A stretch of DNA of 64,000 nt from Luteolibacter sp. LG18 (GCF_036322585.1 NZ_AP024600.1:372001-436000), one strand, 5' to 3'; positions 1 to 9,804 are shown, counted from the stretch's first letter. Notes: generated by a model not told the origin, from the letters alone. A program made the numbers and translations.

Positions 1-577
1 GCAGGTAGGGGGCGACCTTCTCCTTGAGGTCGCCGGGCAGGAATCCGAGCGCCTCGCCGGCCTCCACCGCCGGGCGGGTGAGCACCACGCGGTTGATCAG
101 GCGCTTTTTCAGCATCGTCAGGGCCATCGCCATGGCGAGGTAGGTCTTGCCCGTGCCCGCCGGGCCGAGGCCGAAAACGATGTCGTTTTTCTCGATCGCC
201 TTCAGATATTCAAGCTGTTGCGGGGTCCGGGGCACCACCGGCTTGCGGCCCCGCAGGCCGAGCAGGCGGACTTCGGCGAGATCGGCAACCTTCACGTCCC
301 CGCCACCGGTGGCGACGTCCACGGAGAGATGGAAATCCCGCTGCGAAATGACCGAACCGTTGCGCCGGGCCTCCTCAAGATCGTGGAAAACCGACTTCGC
401 GCGCTCGACGGCGTCCTTCGTCCCTGAAAGCATCACCCAGCCATCCCGGGTCACCGCCCGCACACCGAGTTTTTCCTCCAGATAAGCCAGGTTCCGCGGA
501 TCATCGGCGAACAGCGAGTGCAGGAACTGGGGAGTATCGAACTCCAACCGGATCTCGGTTTGCTTCTCTTGGATCAT
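1..577 (-). CDS. phoH: PhoH family ATPase (5' part, runs off the window)
   Basis: About 192 N-terminal residues are visible on the minus strand; the rest lies beyond base 1. The start at 577 gives a protein beginning MIQEKQTEIRLEF. After an N-terminal RNA-binding-like region of about 120 residues comes the PhoH core: a PQQLEYLKAI segment, the Walker A motif GPAGTGKT and the family block TRPAVEAGEALGFLPGD. PhoH proteins are cytoplasmic nucleotide-binding proteins linked to RNA metabolism, often beside ybeY, but no such neighbour is visible here. The ABC gene at 735 diverges from it, leaving about 157 bp for promoters. The family is secure. The exact role is not shown by the sequence. Confidence 0.93.
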   Translation of the reverse strand, partial: MIQEKQTEIRLEFDTPQFLHSLFADDPRNLAYLEEKLGVRAVTRDGWVMLSGTKDAVERAKSVFHDLEEARRNGSVISQRDFHLSVDVATGGGDVKVADLAEVRLLGLRGRKPVVPRTPQQLEYLKAIEKNDIVFGLGPAGTGKTYLAMAMALTMLKKRLINRVVLTRPAVEAGEALGFLPGDLKEKVAPYL

Positions 578-734
578 TCGGGGGCATCTAACGGTAACCC
601 ATTCCGGCGGTCAGTGCAAAAAATCTGATGCGGAATTTCGCTTGAAATTCACGCCCGGCGGAAAAAATCCAAACGCGTCCCGTAACCGGTGGCGCTGAAC
701 CCACCGCCGGTCCGGCAACCCATTTTTCCTTCCC

Positions 735-1463
735 ATGATTGAAGTCGAAAACCTCAGCAAACACTTCGGCAGCAAGACCGCCGTCGACAACCTGTCCTTC
801 TCCGTGAAGAAGGGCGAAGTCCTGGGCTTCCTCGGGCCCAACGGCGCCGGCAAATCGACCACCATGCGCATGATCACCGGTTTCATCCCGCCGAGCGCGG
901 GGGACGCCAAGCTCTGCGGCATCTCGATCGTCGACCAGCCGTCCGAGGCGAAGAAGAAGGTCGGCTACCTGCCGGAGTCCGCCCCGCTCTACAATGACAT
1001 GACCGTGTCCGGCTTCCTGCGCTTCTGCGCGGACATCCGCGGGCTCGGCGGCGCGGCCAAGAAGGAGGCCGTGGAGCGCGCGATCGACACCTGCTTCCTC
1101 GGCTCCGTGGCCCACCAGGGCATCGAGACCCTTTCCAAGGGCTACCGCCACCGCACCTGCTTGGCGCAGTCCCTCCTCCACGATCCCGAGATCCTGATCC
1201 TGGACGAACCGACCGACGGCCTCGATCCGAACCAGAAGTACGAAATCCGCCAGCTCATCAAGCGCCTCGGCCAGACCAAGACAATCCTGTTCTCCACCCA
1301 CATCCTCGAGGAAGTGGAGGCCGCCTGCTCGCGGGCGGTGATCGTGGACCGCGGCCGCATCGTGGCGGACGGCACCCCGGCCGAGCTCGTCAAGCGGGGC
1401 GGAGGGTCGCTGCACGACCTGTTCCGCAAGGTCACCAGCCGCGACACGGAGGCGGCGGCCTGA
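735..1463 (+). CDS. ABC transporter ATP-binding protein, GldA-like
   Basis: This 242-residue protein is a complete ABC ATPase of the ABC-2 exporter class. Walker A is GPNGAGKST (residues 34-42), Walker B is LILDEPTDGLD, and the signature reads LSKGYRHR rather than LSGGQ, which is usual for GldA and related ATPases. It starts the cluster continued by the permease at 1571, the GldG-like protein at 2349 and the DUF4340 protein at 4281. Such four-gene sets are common in Verrucomicrobiota and Planctomycetota, where they are annotated as gliding-associated although motility is rarely shown. The cargo is unknown. Confidence 0.95.
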   Translation: MIEVENLSKHFGSKTAVDNLSFSVKKGEVLGFLGPNGAGKSTTMRMITGFIPPSAGDAKLCGISIVDQPSEAKKKVGYLPESAPLYNDMTVSGFLRFCADIRGLGGAAKKEAVERAIDTCFLGSVAHQGIETLSKGYRHRTCLAQSLLHDPEILILDEPTDGLDPNQKYEIRQLIKRLGQTKTILFSTHILEEVEAACSRAVIVDRGRIVADGTPAELVKRGGGSLHDLFRKVTSRDTEAAA

Positions 1464-1471
1464 TGGCCACT

Positions 1472-1555
1472 GGTTAAAGGTTAAAGGTTAAGGGTTAGAG
1501 GTTATTGGATAAGCCCAACCCACCCCCTTTAACCAATAACCCCTAACTTCTAACT
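1472..1555. repeat. Heptamer (GGTTAAA-type) repeat with inverted second cluster
   Basis: The gap between the ATPase and permease genes holds five consecutive 7-base units of the type GGTTAAA (1472-1506: GGTTAAA twice, GGTTAAG, GGTTAGA, GGTTATT). Four units follow in the opposite orientation (1528-1555). A perfect 9-bp stem forms between 1500-1508 and 1533-1541 with a 24-nt loop. It lies inside a predicted operon, so it could be transcribed as a hairpin that tunes the downstream genes. Function is unknown. Confidence 0.7.
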
Positions 1556-1570
1556 TTTCCCACCCACCCC

Positions 1571-2305
1571 ATGAAAAACATCTGGACCATCTTCAAGCGG
1601 GAGATCGTCAGCTACTTCACCCACCCCATCGCCTACGTGGTGATCGTGGTGTTCATCTTCCTCTCGATGCTGCTGGCGTTCACGTTCGGGAACTTCCTGG
1701 CGGCACGCGACGCCTCGCTGACCTACTCGTTCTTCCTCTACCTGCCGCTGCTGCTCATGATCCTCGTGCCCGCCGTGGGCATGCGCCTGTGGACGGACGA
1801 GCAGCGCAACGGGACCATCGAGCTGCTCGGCACCTTCCCGATCTCCACCTGGAACATCATCGTCGGCAAGTTCCTGGCCGCCTCCGTCGTGTGGCTGGTG
1901 GCGCTGGCGTTGACCTTCCCGATCTGGATCACGGTGAACTACCTGGGGAATCCGGACAACCTGATGATCTTCTCCGGCTACCTCGGGGCCTTCATGCTGT
2001 GCCTGACCTTTCTGGCGATCACGCTGCTGGTGTCCGCCTTCACGCGGGACCAGGTGATCTGCCTGGTGGTGTCCGCCGGCATCTGCATCGTGCTGGTGCT
2101 GACCACCTTTGAATCGGTGGTGCAGATCTACTCGCAGAGCCTGCCGCAGTGGCTGGTCTCCTCGCTGACCTCGGCGGGCGTGTGGGAGCACTTCATGTCG
2201 CTGGCCCGCGGCCTGTTCCGGATCCAGGACTTCGTCTGGTTCGGCTCCATCATCGTGACCTGCCTGCTGGGCACCAGCGCGGTCCTTTCCTCGAAGCGTG
2301 CCTGA
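1571..2305 (+). CDS. ABC-2 type permease, GldF-like
   Basis: A 244-residue integral membrane protein with about six hydrophobic segments. It begins MKNIWTIFKREIVSYFTHP, the usual start of ABC-2 permeases in which a cytoplasmic amphipathic helix precedes TM1. The motif MRLWTDEQRNGTIELL matches the conserved coupling region of this class (the E-x-x-x-G-T-x-E-L-L pattern). It should pair with the ATPase at 735 to form the export channel. The next gene starts 43 bp downstream. Confidence 0.93.
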   Translation: MKNIWTIFKREIVSYFTHPIAYVVIVVFIFLSMLLAFTFGNFLAARDASLTYSFFLYLPLLLMILVPAVGMRLWTDEQRNGTIELLGTFPISTWNIIVGKFLAASVVWLVALALTFPIWITVNYLGNPDNLMIFSGYLGAFMLCLTFLAITLLVSAFTRDQVICLVVSAGICIVLVLTTFESVVQIYSQSLPQWLVSSLTSAGVWEHFMSLARGLFRIQDFVWFGSIIVTCLLGTSAVLSSKRA

Positions 2306-2348
2306 TCCCTCCGGAAAGCAGAACCTGAACCACGCACCTTTCCCACCC

Positions 2349-4244
2349 ATGTCTGCCAAAACCACCCATCCGGTGCTCCGGACCGTTCTCGGCATCATCC
2401 CGCTGATCCTGATCGTCGTGCTCGGCAACGTGCTCGTCTCCTCGCTGGGGATCGGCCACCGCGGCGCGGACTTCACCGAGAACAAGATCCACACGCTCTC
2501 CGACGGCACCAAGGCGATCCTCAAGGAGCTCGATGCCCCCGTCGTGATCCGCTACTACGCGTCCCGGAAGACCGGCTACCTGCCCGAGGATCTGAAGCTC
2601 CACATGCGCCACGTGGACGACTTGCTGAAGGAATACTCGACCCTCGCCGGCGGCAAGCTGCGCGTCGAGAACCTCGATCCCCAGCCCGACACCGACGCCG
2701 AGGATTCCGCGAACCTCGACGGCATGAGCGGCCAGCGCATCAATGACGAGAACCTGTTCTTCGGCATGGCCATCTCCTGCCTGGAGAAAACCACCACCAT
2801 CCCCTTCCTCGATCCGAACGACGAGACGATGCTGGAATACCAGCTCTCCCGCGCGATCTCCGAGGTGAGCACGGCGAAGAAGCCGGTGGTGGGCGTGATC
2901 TCCGCGCTCGAACTGGACGGAGCCCCCGCCATGATGCCCGGCCAGCAGCCGACCCAGGGCTGGGTGATCTACCAGCAGCTCAAGCAATCCTACGACGTCA
3001 AGAACCTGGGCATGACCCCGGGCGTGATCGATCCGAAGGAGATCAAGGTGCTGCTGCTTTTCCATCCAGCGAACATCACCCCCGAGGCCGAGTTCGCCGT
3101 GGACCAGTATGTCCTCCAGGGCGGCACGGTGGTGGCCTGCCTCGACGCATTCTCGGTGGCGGCGCAGATGACCGGCGGCGGCAATCCGATGATGGGCGGC
3201 GGCGGTGCTCCCACCTCCTCCACCCTTCCGACCTTGCTCAAAGCCTGGGGCGTGAACTTCGAATCCAGCCAGGTGGTGGCCGATGGCACCTACGCCACCC
3301 AGATGGCCCAGAACCGCAAGAGCGCGGCGGTCCTCACCCTGCCGCAGGCCGCGATGCAGAAGGACAACGTCGTGACCCGCAACCTGGACAGCGTGACGCT
3401 GTTCCTGCCCGGCGGCTTCACCAAGACCGGTGGCAGCGGCGTCAGCATCAACAGCCTGATCCGCACCACCGACAAGGCCGGCCTGGTCGACGCCATGCGC
3501 GCAGCCCAGCTCGATCCGAAGCTGGACACCACCATGGAGCGCAAGGGCGTCGCCTACGACATCGCACTGACGCTCGATGGCAAGTTCAAGACCGCCTTCC
3601 CGAACGGCAACCCGGCCGACGCCGCCAAGCCTGCCGATGGCGAGAAGAAGGATGAGCCGAAGAAGCCGGACTCGCTCAAGGAAGCCACCGCGGAAGGCCA
3701 TGTCTTCCTGATCGGCGACGTGGACGCGTTCTACGACCGCTTCGCCTACTCGGTGCAGAACTTCGGCGGCATGCAGATGGTTTCGCCGATCAACGGCAAC
3801 TCCTCGCTGCTGATGAACATCATCGACCAAGCGGGCGGCTCGTCCCACCTGATCGGCGCCCGCAGCCGCTCGGCGACCCGCCGCCCGTTCGACGTCATCC
3901 AGAAGATGGAGGACGACTTCAACAAGACGATCGGCACCGAGATCTCGAAGTTCGAGAAGCAGAAGGAAGAGGCGCAGCAGAAGCTGTCCGCCCTCCAGAG
4001 CCAGAAGAGCCGCGGCAGCGATCTCTACCTCTCTCCGGAGCAGGAAGCCGAGATCAAGAAGCTGCGCGAGCAGCAGGTCACCGCGTCCGGCGAGGTCCGC
4101 AAGCTGGAGAAAGACCTGAAGCGCCAGAAGGACTCACTGTTCGGAAACATCTTCCGCCTCAACGTGCTCGCCATGCCGGCCCTGGTCGCCCTGTTCACCA
4201 TCGGCCTCTTCATCACCCACCGCAGCCGCACCCGCGCCCGCTGA
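2349..4244 (+). CDS. GldG-like ABC transporter auxiliary protein
   Basis: A 631-residue protein starting MSAKTTHPVLR, with one N-terminal membrane segment (about residues 12-34) and one near the C-terminus followed by a basic tail. The frame stays open further upstream, but the ATG at 2349 puts the membrane segment at the usual distance from the start. The large region between the segments resembles the ABC-type auxiliary (GldG) fold and contains a Gly/Met-rich loop near residue 280 and a K/E/Q-rich coiled coil at about 520-600 (EKQKEEAQQKLSALQ). Its role is probably as the extracytoplasmic partner of the ATPase and permease just upstream. The ligand is not known. Confidence 0.88.
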   Translation: MSAKTTHPVLRTVLGIIPLILIVVLGNVLVSSLGIGHRGADFTENKIHTLSDGTKAILKELDAPVVIRYYASRKTGYLPEDLKLHMRHVDDLLKEYSTLAGGKLRVENLDPQPDTDAEDSANLDGMSGQRINDENLFFGMAISCLEKTTTIPFLDPNDETMLEYQLSRAISEVSTAKKPVVGVISALELDGAPAMMPGQQPTQGWVIYQQLKQSYDVKNLGMTPGVIDPKEIKVLLLFHPANITPEAEFAVDQYVLQGGTVVACLDAFSVAAQMTGGGNPMMGGGGAPTSSTLPTLLKAWGVNFESSQVVADGTYATQMAQNRKSAAVLTLPQAAMQKDNVVTRNLDSVTLFLPGGFTKTGGSGVSINSLIRTTDKAGLVDAMRAAQLDPKLDTTMERKGVAYDIALTLDGKFKTAFPNGNPADAAKPADGEKKDEPKKPDSLKEATAEGHVFLIGDVDAFYDRFAYSVQNFGGMQMVSPINGNSSLLMNIIDQAGGSSHLIGARSRSATRRPFDVIQKMEDDFNKTIGTEISKFEKQKEEAQQKLSALQSQKSRGSDLYLSPEQEAEIKKLREQQVTASGEVRKLEKDLKRQKDSLFGNIFRLNVLAMPALVALFTIGLFITHRSRTRAR

Positions 4245-4280
4245 TCCATCCACCTCTTTTAGATCGAAACTCCCAAGACC

Positions 4281-5615
4281 ATGTCAAAACGCCTGGTTAT
4301 CCTGCTATGGGTCATCGCCGCCGCGCTCGGCGGACTCGTCTACGTCGTGAAGTCCGGCCAGAACGCGCCGGCCAAGGGCGCGGCCGCGCGCAAGTCCGGC
4401 CAGACCCTGTTCGAATCGTTCCCGGCCACCGACGTTTCCGCGATCACCATCAGCGGCACCGACGGCACCGCCCACCTCGTGAAGAAGGACGGCAAGTGGA
4501 CCATCACCGAGCGTGACGCCTACCCGGCGAACACGCAGGCGGTGAACGAGCTGATCCGCACCATCACTGACGTGAAGGTGGTGGGCGCGATCGAAGGTGC
4601 CACCTCCTTCGCCTCCCGCTTCGGCATCGATCCCTCCGCCGCCAAGTCCGAGGACCGCGGCCTTGAGGTGACCTTCGCTAACGCCGGTGGCACCGAGATC
4701 GCCAAGGTCTCGCTCGGCAAGAGCATCGGCGGCGGCCAAGCCAACCCGATGAATCCGATGGGCGGCGGCTCGACCGGCCGTTTCATCCTCAACGCCGCCG
4801 ACAAGTCCGCCGTTTACAAGACCAGCGAGATGTTCGGCGCGGTGTCGTCCGATGCTAAGACCTGGCTGTCCGATGAGTTCCTCAAGGTCGAGAAGCCGAA
4901 GAGCGTGGCCGTGACCGCCCCGGGCAAGGCCGACATCCTGTGGAAGGTCAGCCGCGACAACGAGGAGGCGAACTTCAACCTGGAGAACGCCAAGCCGGAG
5001 GACAACTTCGACCCGACCACCACCACCGGCCTGAAGACCCTGTTCTCGTTCGCAAAGTTCGACGACGTGGTGCCCGCCGCCGATGTCGAGAAGCGCGCGC
5101 AGTCGGACCAGAAGCGCGTGGCCACCGTAGAGACCTTCGAGGGCTCGACCTACACGCTGACGATCACCCCGGCCAAGGCCGCCGAGGCCAAGCCGGACGC
5201 ACCCGCCGCTTCCGCCGACAGCTACCTCCTGACCGTCGACGTGACCGCCACGCTGCCGACCGAGCGCAAGAAGGAAGCCGACGAGAAGCCGGAGGACGCC
5301 AAGGCCAAGGACGAGGCATTCGCCAAGCGCCTCACCGAGCTGAAGGAAAAGCTGGCCAAGGACCAGTCGTTCAAGGGCCGCACCTTCGAGGTGCGCGAGT
5401 ATGCCCTCGACTCGCTCATCAAGGGCCGCGACAGCTTCAAGAAACAGGCCGCTCCGGCCGGTGGTCCGCAGGGCATGCAGGGAATGCAACTGCCTCCAGG
5501 CATGCAGCTCCCGCCGGGCATGTCCATGCCGGGTGGTGCCGCTCCCCGCGGCGCTCCGGTCGAAGCGGTGACCCCGCCGATCGAAGTGCCCGCACAGGGC
5601 GGCGACGACAAGTGA
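4281..5615 (+). CDS. DUF4340 domain-containing protein
   Basis: A 444-residue protein with an N-terminal anchor (MSKRLVILLWVIAAALGGLVYVV in outline) and repeated DUF4340-type units, seen as short beta-rich stretches such as AHLVKKDGKWTIT. A region near residue 350 is Lys/Glu-rich. The C-terminus is an unusual Met/Pro/Gly tract with PPGM repeats (about residues 395-425). DUF4340 proteins normally end ABC-2/GldG clusters like this one and are thought to work at the outer face of the inner membrane. A strong hairpin 24 bp after the stop suggests the operon ends here. Confidence 0.88.
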   Translation: MSKRLVILLWVIAAALGGLVYVVKSGQNAPAKGAAARKSGQTLFESFPATDVSAITISGTDGTAHLVKKDGKWTITERDAYPANTQAVNELIRTITDVKVVGAIEGATSFASRFGIDPSAAKSEDRGLEVTFANAGGTEIAKVSLGKSIGGGQANPMNPMGGGSTGRFILNAADKSAVYKTSEMFGAVSSDAKTWLSDEFLKVEKPKSVAVTAPGKADILWKVSRDNEEANFNLENAKPEDNFDPTTTTGLKTLFSFAKFDDVVPAADVEKRAQSDQKRVATVETFEGSTYTLTITPAKAAEAKPDAPAASADSYLLTVDVTATLPTERKKEADEKPEDAKAKDEAFAKRLTELKEKLAKDQSFKGRTFEVREYALDSLIKGRDSFKKQAAPAGGPQGMQGMQLPPGMQLPPGMSMPGGAAPRGAPVEAVTPPIEVPAQGGDDK

Positions 5616-5638
5616 TCGGCCTCCATTTCTGATTTCCG

Positions 5639-5668
5639 AACGGCGGACCGCGAGGTCCGCCGTTTTGC
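5639..5668 (+). terminator. Rho-independent-like terminator after the ABC-2 cluster
   Basis: An 11-bp perfect stem (AACGGCGGACC against GGTCCGCCGTT, 5639-5649 and 5654-5664) with a GCGA loop is followed by a short T-rich stretch. It closes the export cluster and separates it from the sialidase gene. Confidence 0.85.
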
Positions 5669-5746
5669 GTTTCACGACCGGTCGGTTTTCCGGACCAGCA
5701 ACTTTCCGACAGGGCCTCCGGACCGCCGCGCGTATCCGCCCGCCGC

Positions 5747-6901
5747 ATGCGCGCCCTCGTTTTCATCACCATTCTCTCCTGCCACCTCGCCGCCGCCACC
5801 CCGCCGGTGGATCTCTTCAAGGGCAGCGGCCACGCCCCGGACCACACCTATCGGATTCCCTCGCTGGCGGTGACACGCAAGGGCACGCTGCTGGCCTTCG
5901 CCGAACTCCGGAAAAACAGCGCGGGCGACACCGGCGACATCGACACGGTGGTGAAACGCTCGACCGACGGCGGCAAGACGTGGTCCGCGGAAACCGTGGC
6001 GCTCGATCTCGACGGCAACACCATCGGCAACGCGTGCCCGGTGGTGGACCCGGCCACCGGCCGCATCACCGTGGTAGCGGTGTGGAACAAGGTGCCCGAG
6101 AACCAGATCAAAGCCGGATTCGGAGAGGACTCGCGGCGGGTCTATCTGGCCCAAAGCGACGACGACGGCGTGACGTGGTCGAAGCCCGAGGACATCAGCC
6201 CCCAGGTCAAACAACCCGGCTGGGGATGGTTCGCCTCCGGACCGGGCGCGGGCATCGTGCTCGCGCGCGGCAGCCACAAGGGCCGCATGGTGATCGGGGC
6301 CAACCACCGCGAGACCGAAGGCGATGCACCCGGCTATTACGCCCACACGATTTATTCGGACGACTCCGGGAAAACCTGGCAATCCTCCCGCACCTTCGCC
6401 GCCCGCCACACCAACGAGTGCGAGGTCGTGGAACTGGCGGACGGCAAGCTCCTGCTGAACATGCGGAACCACGGCTCGGGCCAACGCGACCGCGCGGTCG
6501 CCCTCTCCAAGGACGGCGGCGAAACGTGGGAGGAAACCCATTGGGACGCCCACCTGCCGGAGCCGCAATGCATGGGATCGATCCTGCGCCAATCGTGGCC
6601 CGGCGCTGGAACACCCGGCCTGATCCTGTTCTCCAACCCCGCCTCCCGCTCCGGTCGTCGCGATCTCGTCCTGCGGGGCTCGCGCGATGACGGCCAAACG
6701 TGGCCGCTGGCGAAGCTGATCCAACCGGGCGACGCGGCCTACAGCCATCTGGCGGTGTTGCCGGACGGAGCGATCGCCATTGCTTACGAAACCGACCGCT
6801 ACTCGCGCATCGCCTTCACCACCGTCCGGGCCGGGGAACTCCGCCCGGCGGAGGATGTGGTGAAACCCGACGGCACGCCGCGCGACACCCCGGCTCCGTA
6901 A
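5747..6901 (+). CDS. Secreted exo-alpha-sialidase (BNR repeat, GH33-like)
   Basis: A 384-residue protein with an N-terminal signal peptide (cleavage near residue 17). It carries the sialidase arginine motif YRIP (residues 35-38) and five Asp-box repeats of the S-x-D-x-G-x-T-W type (STDGGKTW at 72-79, SDDDGVTW, SDDSGKTW, SKDGGETW, SRDDGQTW). This is the six-bladed propeller layout of GH33 enzymes, which release terminal sialic acid from glycans. Its size is close to that of bacterial single-domain sialidases. No nan catabolic genes are adjacent, so another propeller glycosidase cannot be fully ruled out, though the FRIP-type motif argues for sialidase. Confidence 0.9.
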   Translation: MRALVFITILSCHLAAATPPVDLFKGSGHAPDHTYRIPSLAVTRKGTLLAFAELRKNSAGDTGDIDTVVKRSTDGGKTWSAETVALDLDGNTIGNACPVVDPATGRITVVAVWNKVPENQIKAGFGEDSRRVYLAQSDDDGVTWSKPEDISPQVKQPGWGWFASGPGAGIVLARGSHKGRMVIGANHRETEGDAPGYYAHTIYSDDSGKTWQSSRTFAARHTNECEVVELADGKLLLNMRNHGSGQRDRAVALSKDGGETWEETHWDAHLPEPQCMGSILRQSWPGAGTPGLILFSNPASRSGRRDLVLRGSRDDGQTWPLAKLIQPGDAAYSHLAVLPDGAIAIAYETDRYSRIAFTTVRAGELRPAEDVVKPDGTPRDTPAP

Positions 6902-6988
6902 ATCCTCTCAAGGCTCTAGCGGAACGGCGGAATCCGTGCCATCAGTCCCCCGCCCCACCGGAAAGCCTCCGCGGGCCGCCCCGTTTCC

Positions 6989-8419
6989 ATGTCCGATTCA
7001 CCCGCCCCGGAGGAAGCCTCCGCCCCCAAGACCTCCGGCACCTTCTGGCGGAGCGTCGGCCAATCGCTGAAAGGCGAGCACCACGACTACACCTCCGAGC
7101 CACTCGGCAAGGCGGTGCTGCTGCTCGCCGTGCCAATGGTGCTGGAGATGGTGATGGAGTCGCTGTTCGCGATCTCGGACGTGTTCTGGGTGTCCCACCT
7201 CGGCAAGGACGCGGTGGCGGTGGTGGGCCTCACCGAGTCGATCATGACGCTCATCTACGCGGTGGCGATCGGGATCTCGATCGCAGCCACCGCCATCGTC
7301 TCGCGCCGCATCGGCGAGAACGATCCGGACAAGGCCTCGCACTCCGCCGGGCAGATCGTGCTGGCGGGCCTCGGGATTTCCGCGGGCATCGGCATCGTGC
7401 TCGGCTGGTTCGCGCCACAGATCCTGCGGGGGATGGGTGCGGACGAGGGCATCGTGGCGATGGGCTCGGATTTCGCACGCGTGATGCTGGGCGGCAACAC
7501 CACGGTGTTCCTCATCTTCCTGATCAACGCCATCTTCCGCGGCGCGGGTGACGCGGTGATCGCGATGCGCACGCTGTGGCTGGCAAACGGACTGAACATC
7601 GTGCTCGGGCCGTGCTTCATCTTCGGCTGGGGACCGTTCCCGGAAATGGGTGTCACCGGCGCGGCGGTGGCGACGAACATCGGCCGCGGCATCGGCGTGA
7701 TCTACCAGCTCTGGCACCTCACCGGCCATCACAGCCGGATCCGCGTGCTACCGCGTCATTTCTTTCCGGACCGCGAGGTGCTGGCCACCTTGATGAGCAA
7801 GGCGGGCAGCGGCATCGCCCAGCTCCTGATCAGCACCACCAGCTGGGTGGGCCTGTTCAAGATCCTCGCCCTGTTCGGCAGCTCGGCGCTGGCGGGCTAC
7901 ACCATCGCGATCCGCATCGTGATATTCGCGCTGATGCCTGCGATGGGACTTTCCAACGCCGGAGCGACGCTCGTCGGCCAGAACCTCGGCGCGGAGAAAC
8001 CGGACCGGGCGGAAGCGGCCATCCGGATGGCGACGAAATACAATACGCTGTTCCTCGGCATCGTGGGGCTGTTGTTCATCGCGCTCTCCGGCCCCTTGGT
8101 CGGGCTCTTCACCCACGAGCCGGACGTCCACGCCTTCGGTACCCGCGCGCTGTGGGTGGTGAGCCTGGCGTTCCCGCTCTACGCGGCGGGAATGTGCCTG
8201 GAGGGCGCGTTCAACGGGGCGGGCGACACGTGGACGCCCACGCGGCTGAACTTGTTCTGCCTGTGGCTCGGACAGGTGCCGCTGGCATGGCTGCTGTCGA
8301 TGCCACTGGGCTTCGGCCCGACGGGGGTATTCATCGCCGTGCCGGTGTCGTTCTCGGCGCTGGCGGTGTGGAGCTGGGTGCTCTTCCGCAGGGGGAAGTG
8401 GAAATTGCAGAAAGTGTGA
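6989..8419 (+). CDS. MATE family efflux transporter
   Basis: A 476-residue polytopic protein with the two-fold MATE architecture of about 12 membrane segments after a 40-residue hydrophilic N-terminus. The region VLLLAVPMVLEMVMESLF is the conserved first helix. The Glu and Gln at that site and NAIFRGAGD / GAFNGAGDTWTPT later are hallmark MATE loops. It probably exchanges cationic drugs or metabolites for Na+ or H+. The start at 6989 follows a short gap after the sialidase gene, with which it may share no function. Confidence 0.95.
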   Translation: MSDSPAPEEASAPKTSGTFWRSVGQSLKGEHHDYTSEPLGKAVLLLAVPMVLEMVMESLFAISDVFWVSHLGKDAVAVVGLTESIMTLIYAVAIGISIAATAIVSRRIGENDPDKASHSAGQIVLAGLGISAGIGIVLGWFAPQILRGMGADEGIVAMGSDFARVMLGGNTTVFLIFLINAIFRGAGDAVIAMRTLWLANGLNIVLGPCFIFGWGPFPEMGVTGAAVATNIGRGIGVIYQLWHLTGHHSRIRVLPRHFFPDREVLATLMSKAGSGIAQLLISTTSWVGLFKILALFGSSALAGYTIAIRIVIFALMPAMGLSNAGATLVGQNLGAEKPDRAEAAIRMATKYNTLFLGIVGLLFIALSGPLVGLFTHEPDVHAFGTRALWVVSLAFPLYAAGMCLEGAFNGAGDTWTPTRLNLFCLWLGQVPLAWLLSMPLGFGPTGVFIAVPVSFSALAVWSWVLFRRGKWKLQKV

Positions 8420-8661
8420 GTGGGCGCCTAGCAGACGCCAGAGGCCTTCTGATTTTGGAGTACGGCGAGCAATCGCCGCTTTGGGCGCGGGAGAGAATCG
8501 ACGGATCACGAAGCCGCCCCATCGAGAGAATGCCAGAACCAGCGGTGAGGTGGTCTTGGAACGGGAGAGCGTTTGGTGAATGCAGGTTTTCCACCCGGCG
8601 ATGACTCGCCTCCGCTCATCGCGGCGATCGCTCGCCCCACTCCACATTCAAGACAACCGCG
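8420..8661. other. Intergenic region with two GGCGA/TCGCC hairpins
   Basis: No convincing gene lies between the convergent MATE and DUF5009 genes. Two small hairpins share the same stem, GGCGA with TCGCC, at 8464-8477 (loop GCAA) and 8623-8636 (loop TCGC). The stretch between has lower coding character than its surroundings. It looks like a remnant of dispersed repeats that could also end transcription from both sides. Confidence 0.5.
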
Positions 8662-9804
8662 TCACACCTTCAGGAAAATCTTCCCGCGGTACATCCACCA
8701 CAGGATCATCCAGAAGCAGGCGAAGATGAGAAAACCGCTCACCACCGGCGCGTAGGCGCCGCCGAAGACCTCGGCGTAACCCGGTCCGAAGTGGGTGGCG
8801 AAGCTGCCGCGCAGGAAGCCCTCCATCAGATGGGCCATCAGATAGGCGGCCATCGAGTTTGCACCGACCACCACCAGCGGATAGGCCCATTTCCGCCACC
8901 CGCGGACATCGATGAGCGCATAGAACACGGCCAGCATCAGGAAGCACGCGCCACCACTCGCCAGCGTCCAGGAGGGGGTCCACACGCGCTTCACGACCGG
9001 GCAGATCCCGACGACATGGAGCAGCCATCCCGCGCCGATGCCGATCACCCCCGCGACGGCCAACTTGCGGAGCAACTGCTTCGCCGGACAGCCTGCCCGC
9101 AGCCAACGCCCGGCGATCAGCCCCAGCAGCATGGTGCCGAGGGTGGGGATGAAATTGAGAGTGAGGTAGCCGCCGCCATTCGCGGTGAACGGTTCGGGGC
9201 GCGGGAAGAGATTGAGGAACCAACGATCGAAGGCCACGCCGGGGTTGGAGAGCTTGTTCCAGTGAACGGCAAATCCGTCGTTCGTCCCCGGCAAGGGATA
9301 AAGCGCCCACGCCGCCCAATAGCCCACGAGGATCACCGCCAGCGCGATGCCCTGGACCCGCGCGCTTCTCCGTCCCAGCCAGTAGAGCACGGGATAGCCG
9401 AGGCCGATCTGCGACAGGGTATCCTCGAAAGTCCAAACGGTGTGGTCACGGTCGATCGACCGAAGGAAGACTCCCAGCAGCACCAGCACCAAGGCCCTCC
9501 AACAGGCATGCAACGTCATTTTCCACTCCGGCTGGCCGTGGGACGCACGGCTGGCGAGGGAGAACGGCAGCGCTACTCCCACCAGGAACGAAAACGATGG
9601 CTGGATGAGGTCGTGCAGGCTGCCACCGGCCCAGGCCACGTGGTGCTGGTGCCAGGCGAGGAAGCGCCAGAAACCGCTTTCCGGCAGGGTCTCCGAAACG
9701 GCGGCGAAATTCAACACCTCGCCGAGCATCAGCACCATCACCAGGCCGCGGCAGGCATCGATCGAGCCCAGACGGGGCGGTTTGGCAGGCGCTGTCTCCA
9801 ACAT
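8662..9804 (-). CDS. DUF5009 / heparan-alpha-glucosaminide acetyltransferase-like membrane protein
   Basis: A 380-residue protein with about ten membrane segments, beginning after a short hydrophilic lead with the family start [16 protein letters not shown]. That motif is shared by DUF5009, DUF1624 and the NAG-acyltransferase (HGSNAT/YeiB-like) group, together with the [19 protein letters not shown] block near residue 65-85. Members may transfer acetyl groups across the membrane to sugars. It stands alone, convergent with the MATE gene. Membership of this superfamily is clear; the substrate is not. Confidence 0.85.
   Translation of the reverse strand: MLETAPAKPPRLGSIDACRGLVMVLMLGEVLNFAAVSETLPESGFWRFLAWHQHHVAWAGGSLHDLIQPSFSFLVGVALPFSLASRASHGQPEWKMTLHACWRALVLVLLGVFLRSIDRDHTVWTFEDTLSQIGLGYPVLYWLGRRSARVQGIALAVILVGYWAAWALYPLPGTNDGFAVHWNKLSNPGVAFDRWFLNLFPRPEPFTANGGGYLTLNFIPTLGTMLLGLIAGRWLRAGCPAKQLLRKLAVAGVIGIGAGWLLHVVGICPVVKRVWTPSWTLASGGACFLMLAVFYALIDVRGWRKWAYPLVVVGANSMAAYLMAHLMEGFLRGSFATHFGPGYAEVFGGAYAPVVSGFLIFACFWMILWWMYRGKIFLKV

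Noticed and set aside
7255-7692. Antisense frame within the MATE gene with Ala/Pro-rich translation
   Set aside because: It is a compositional shadow of a clear membrane transporter gene.
8420-8661. Possible small gene in the gap between MATE and DUF5009
   Set aside because: The frames there are short, lack ribosome sites and contain repeated hairpins instead.
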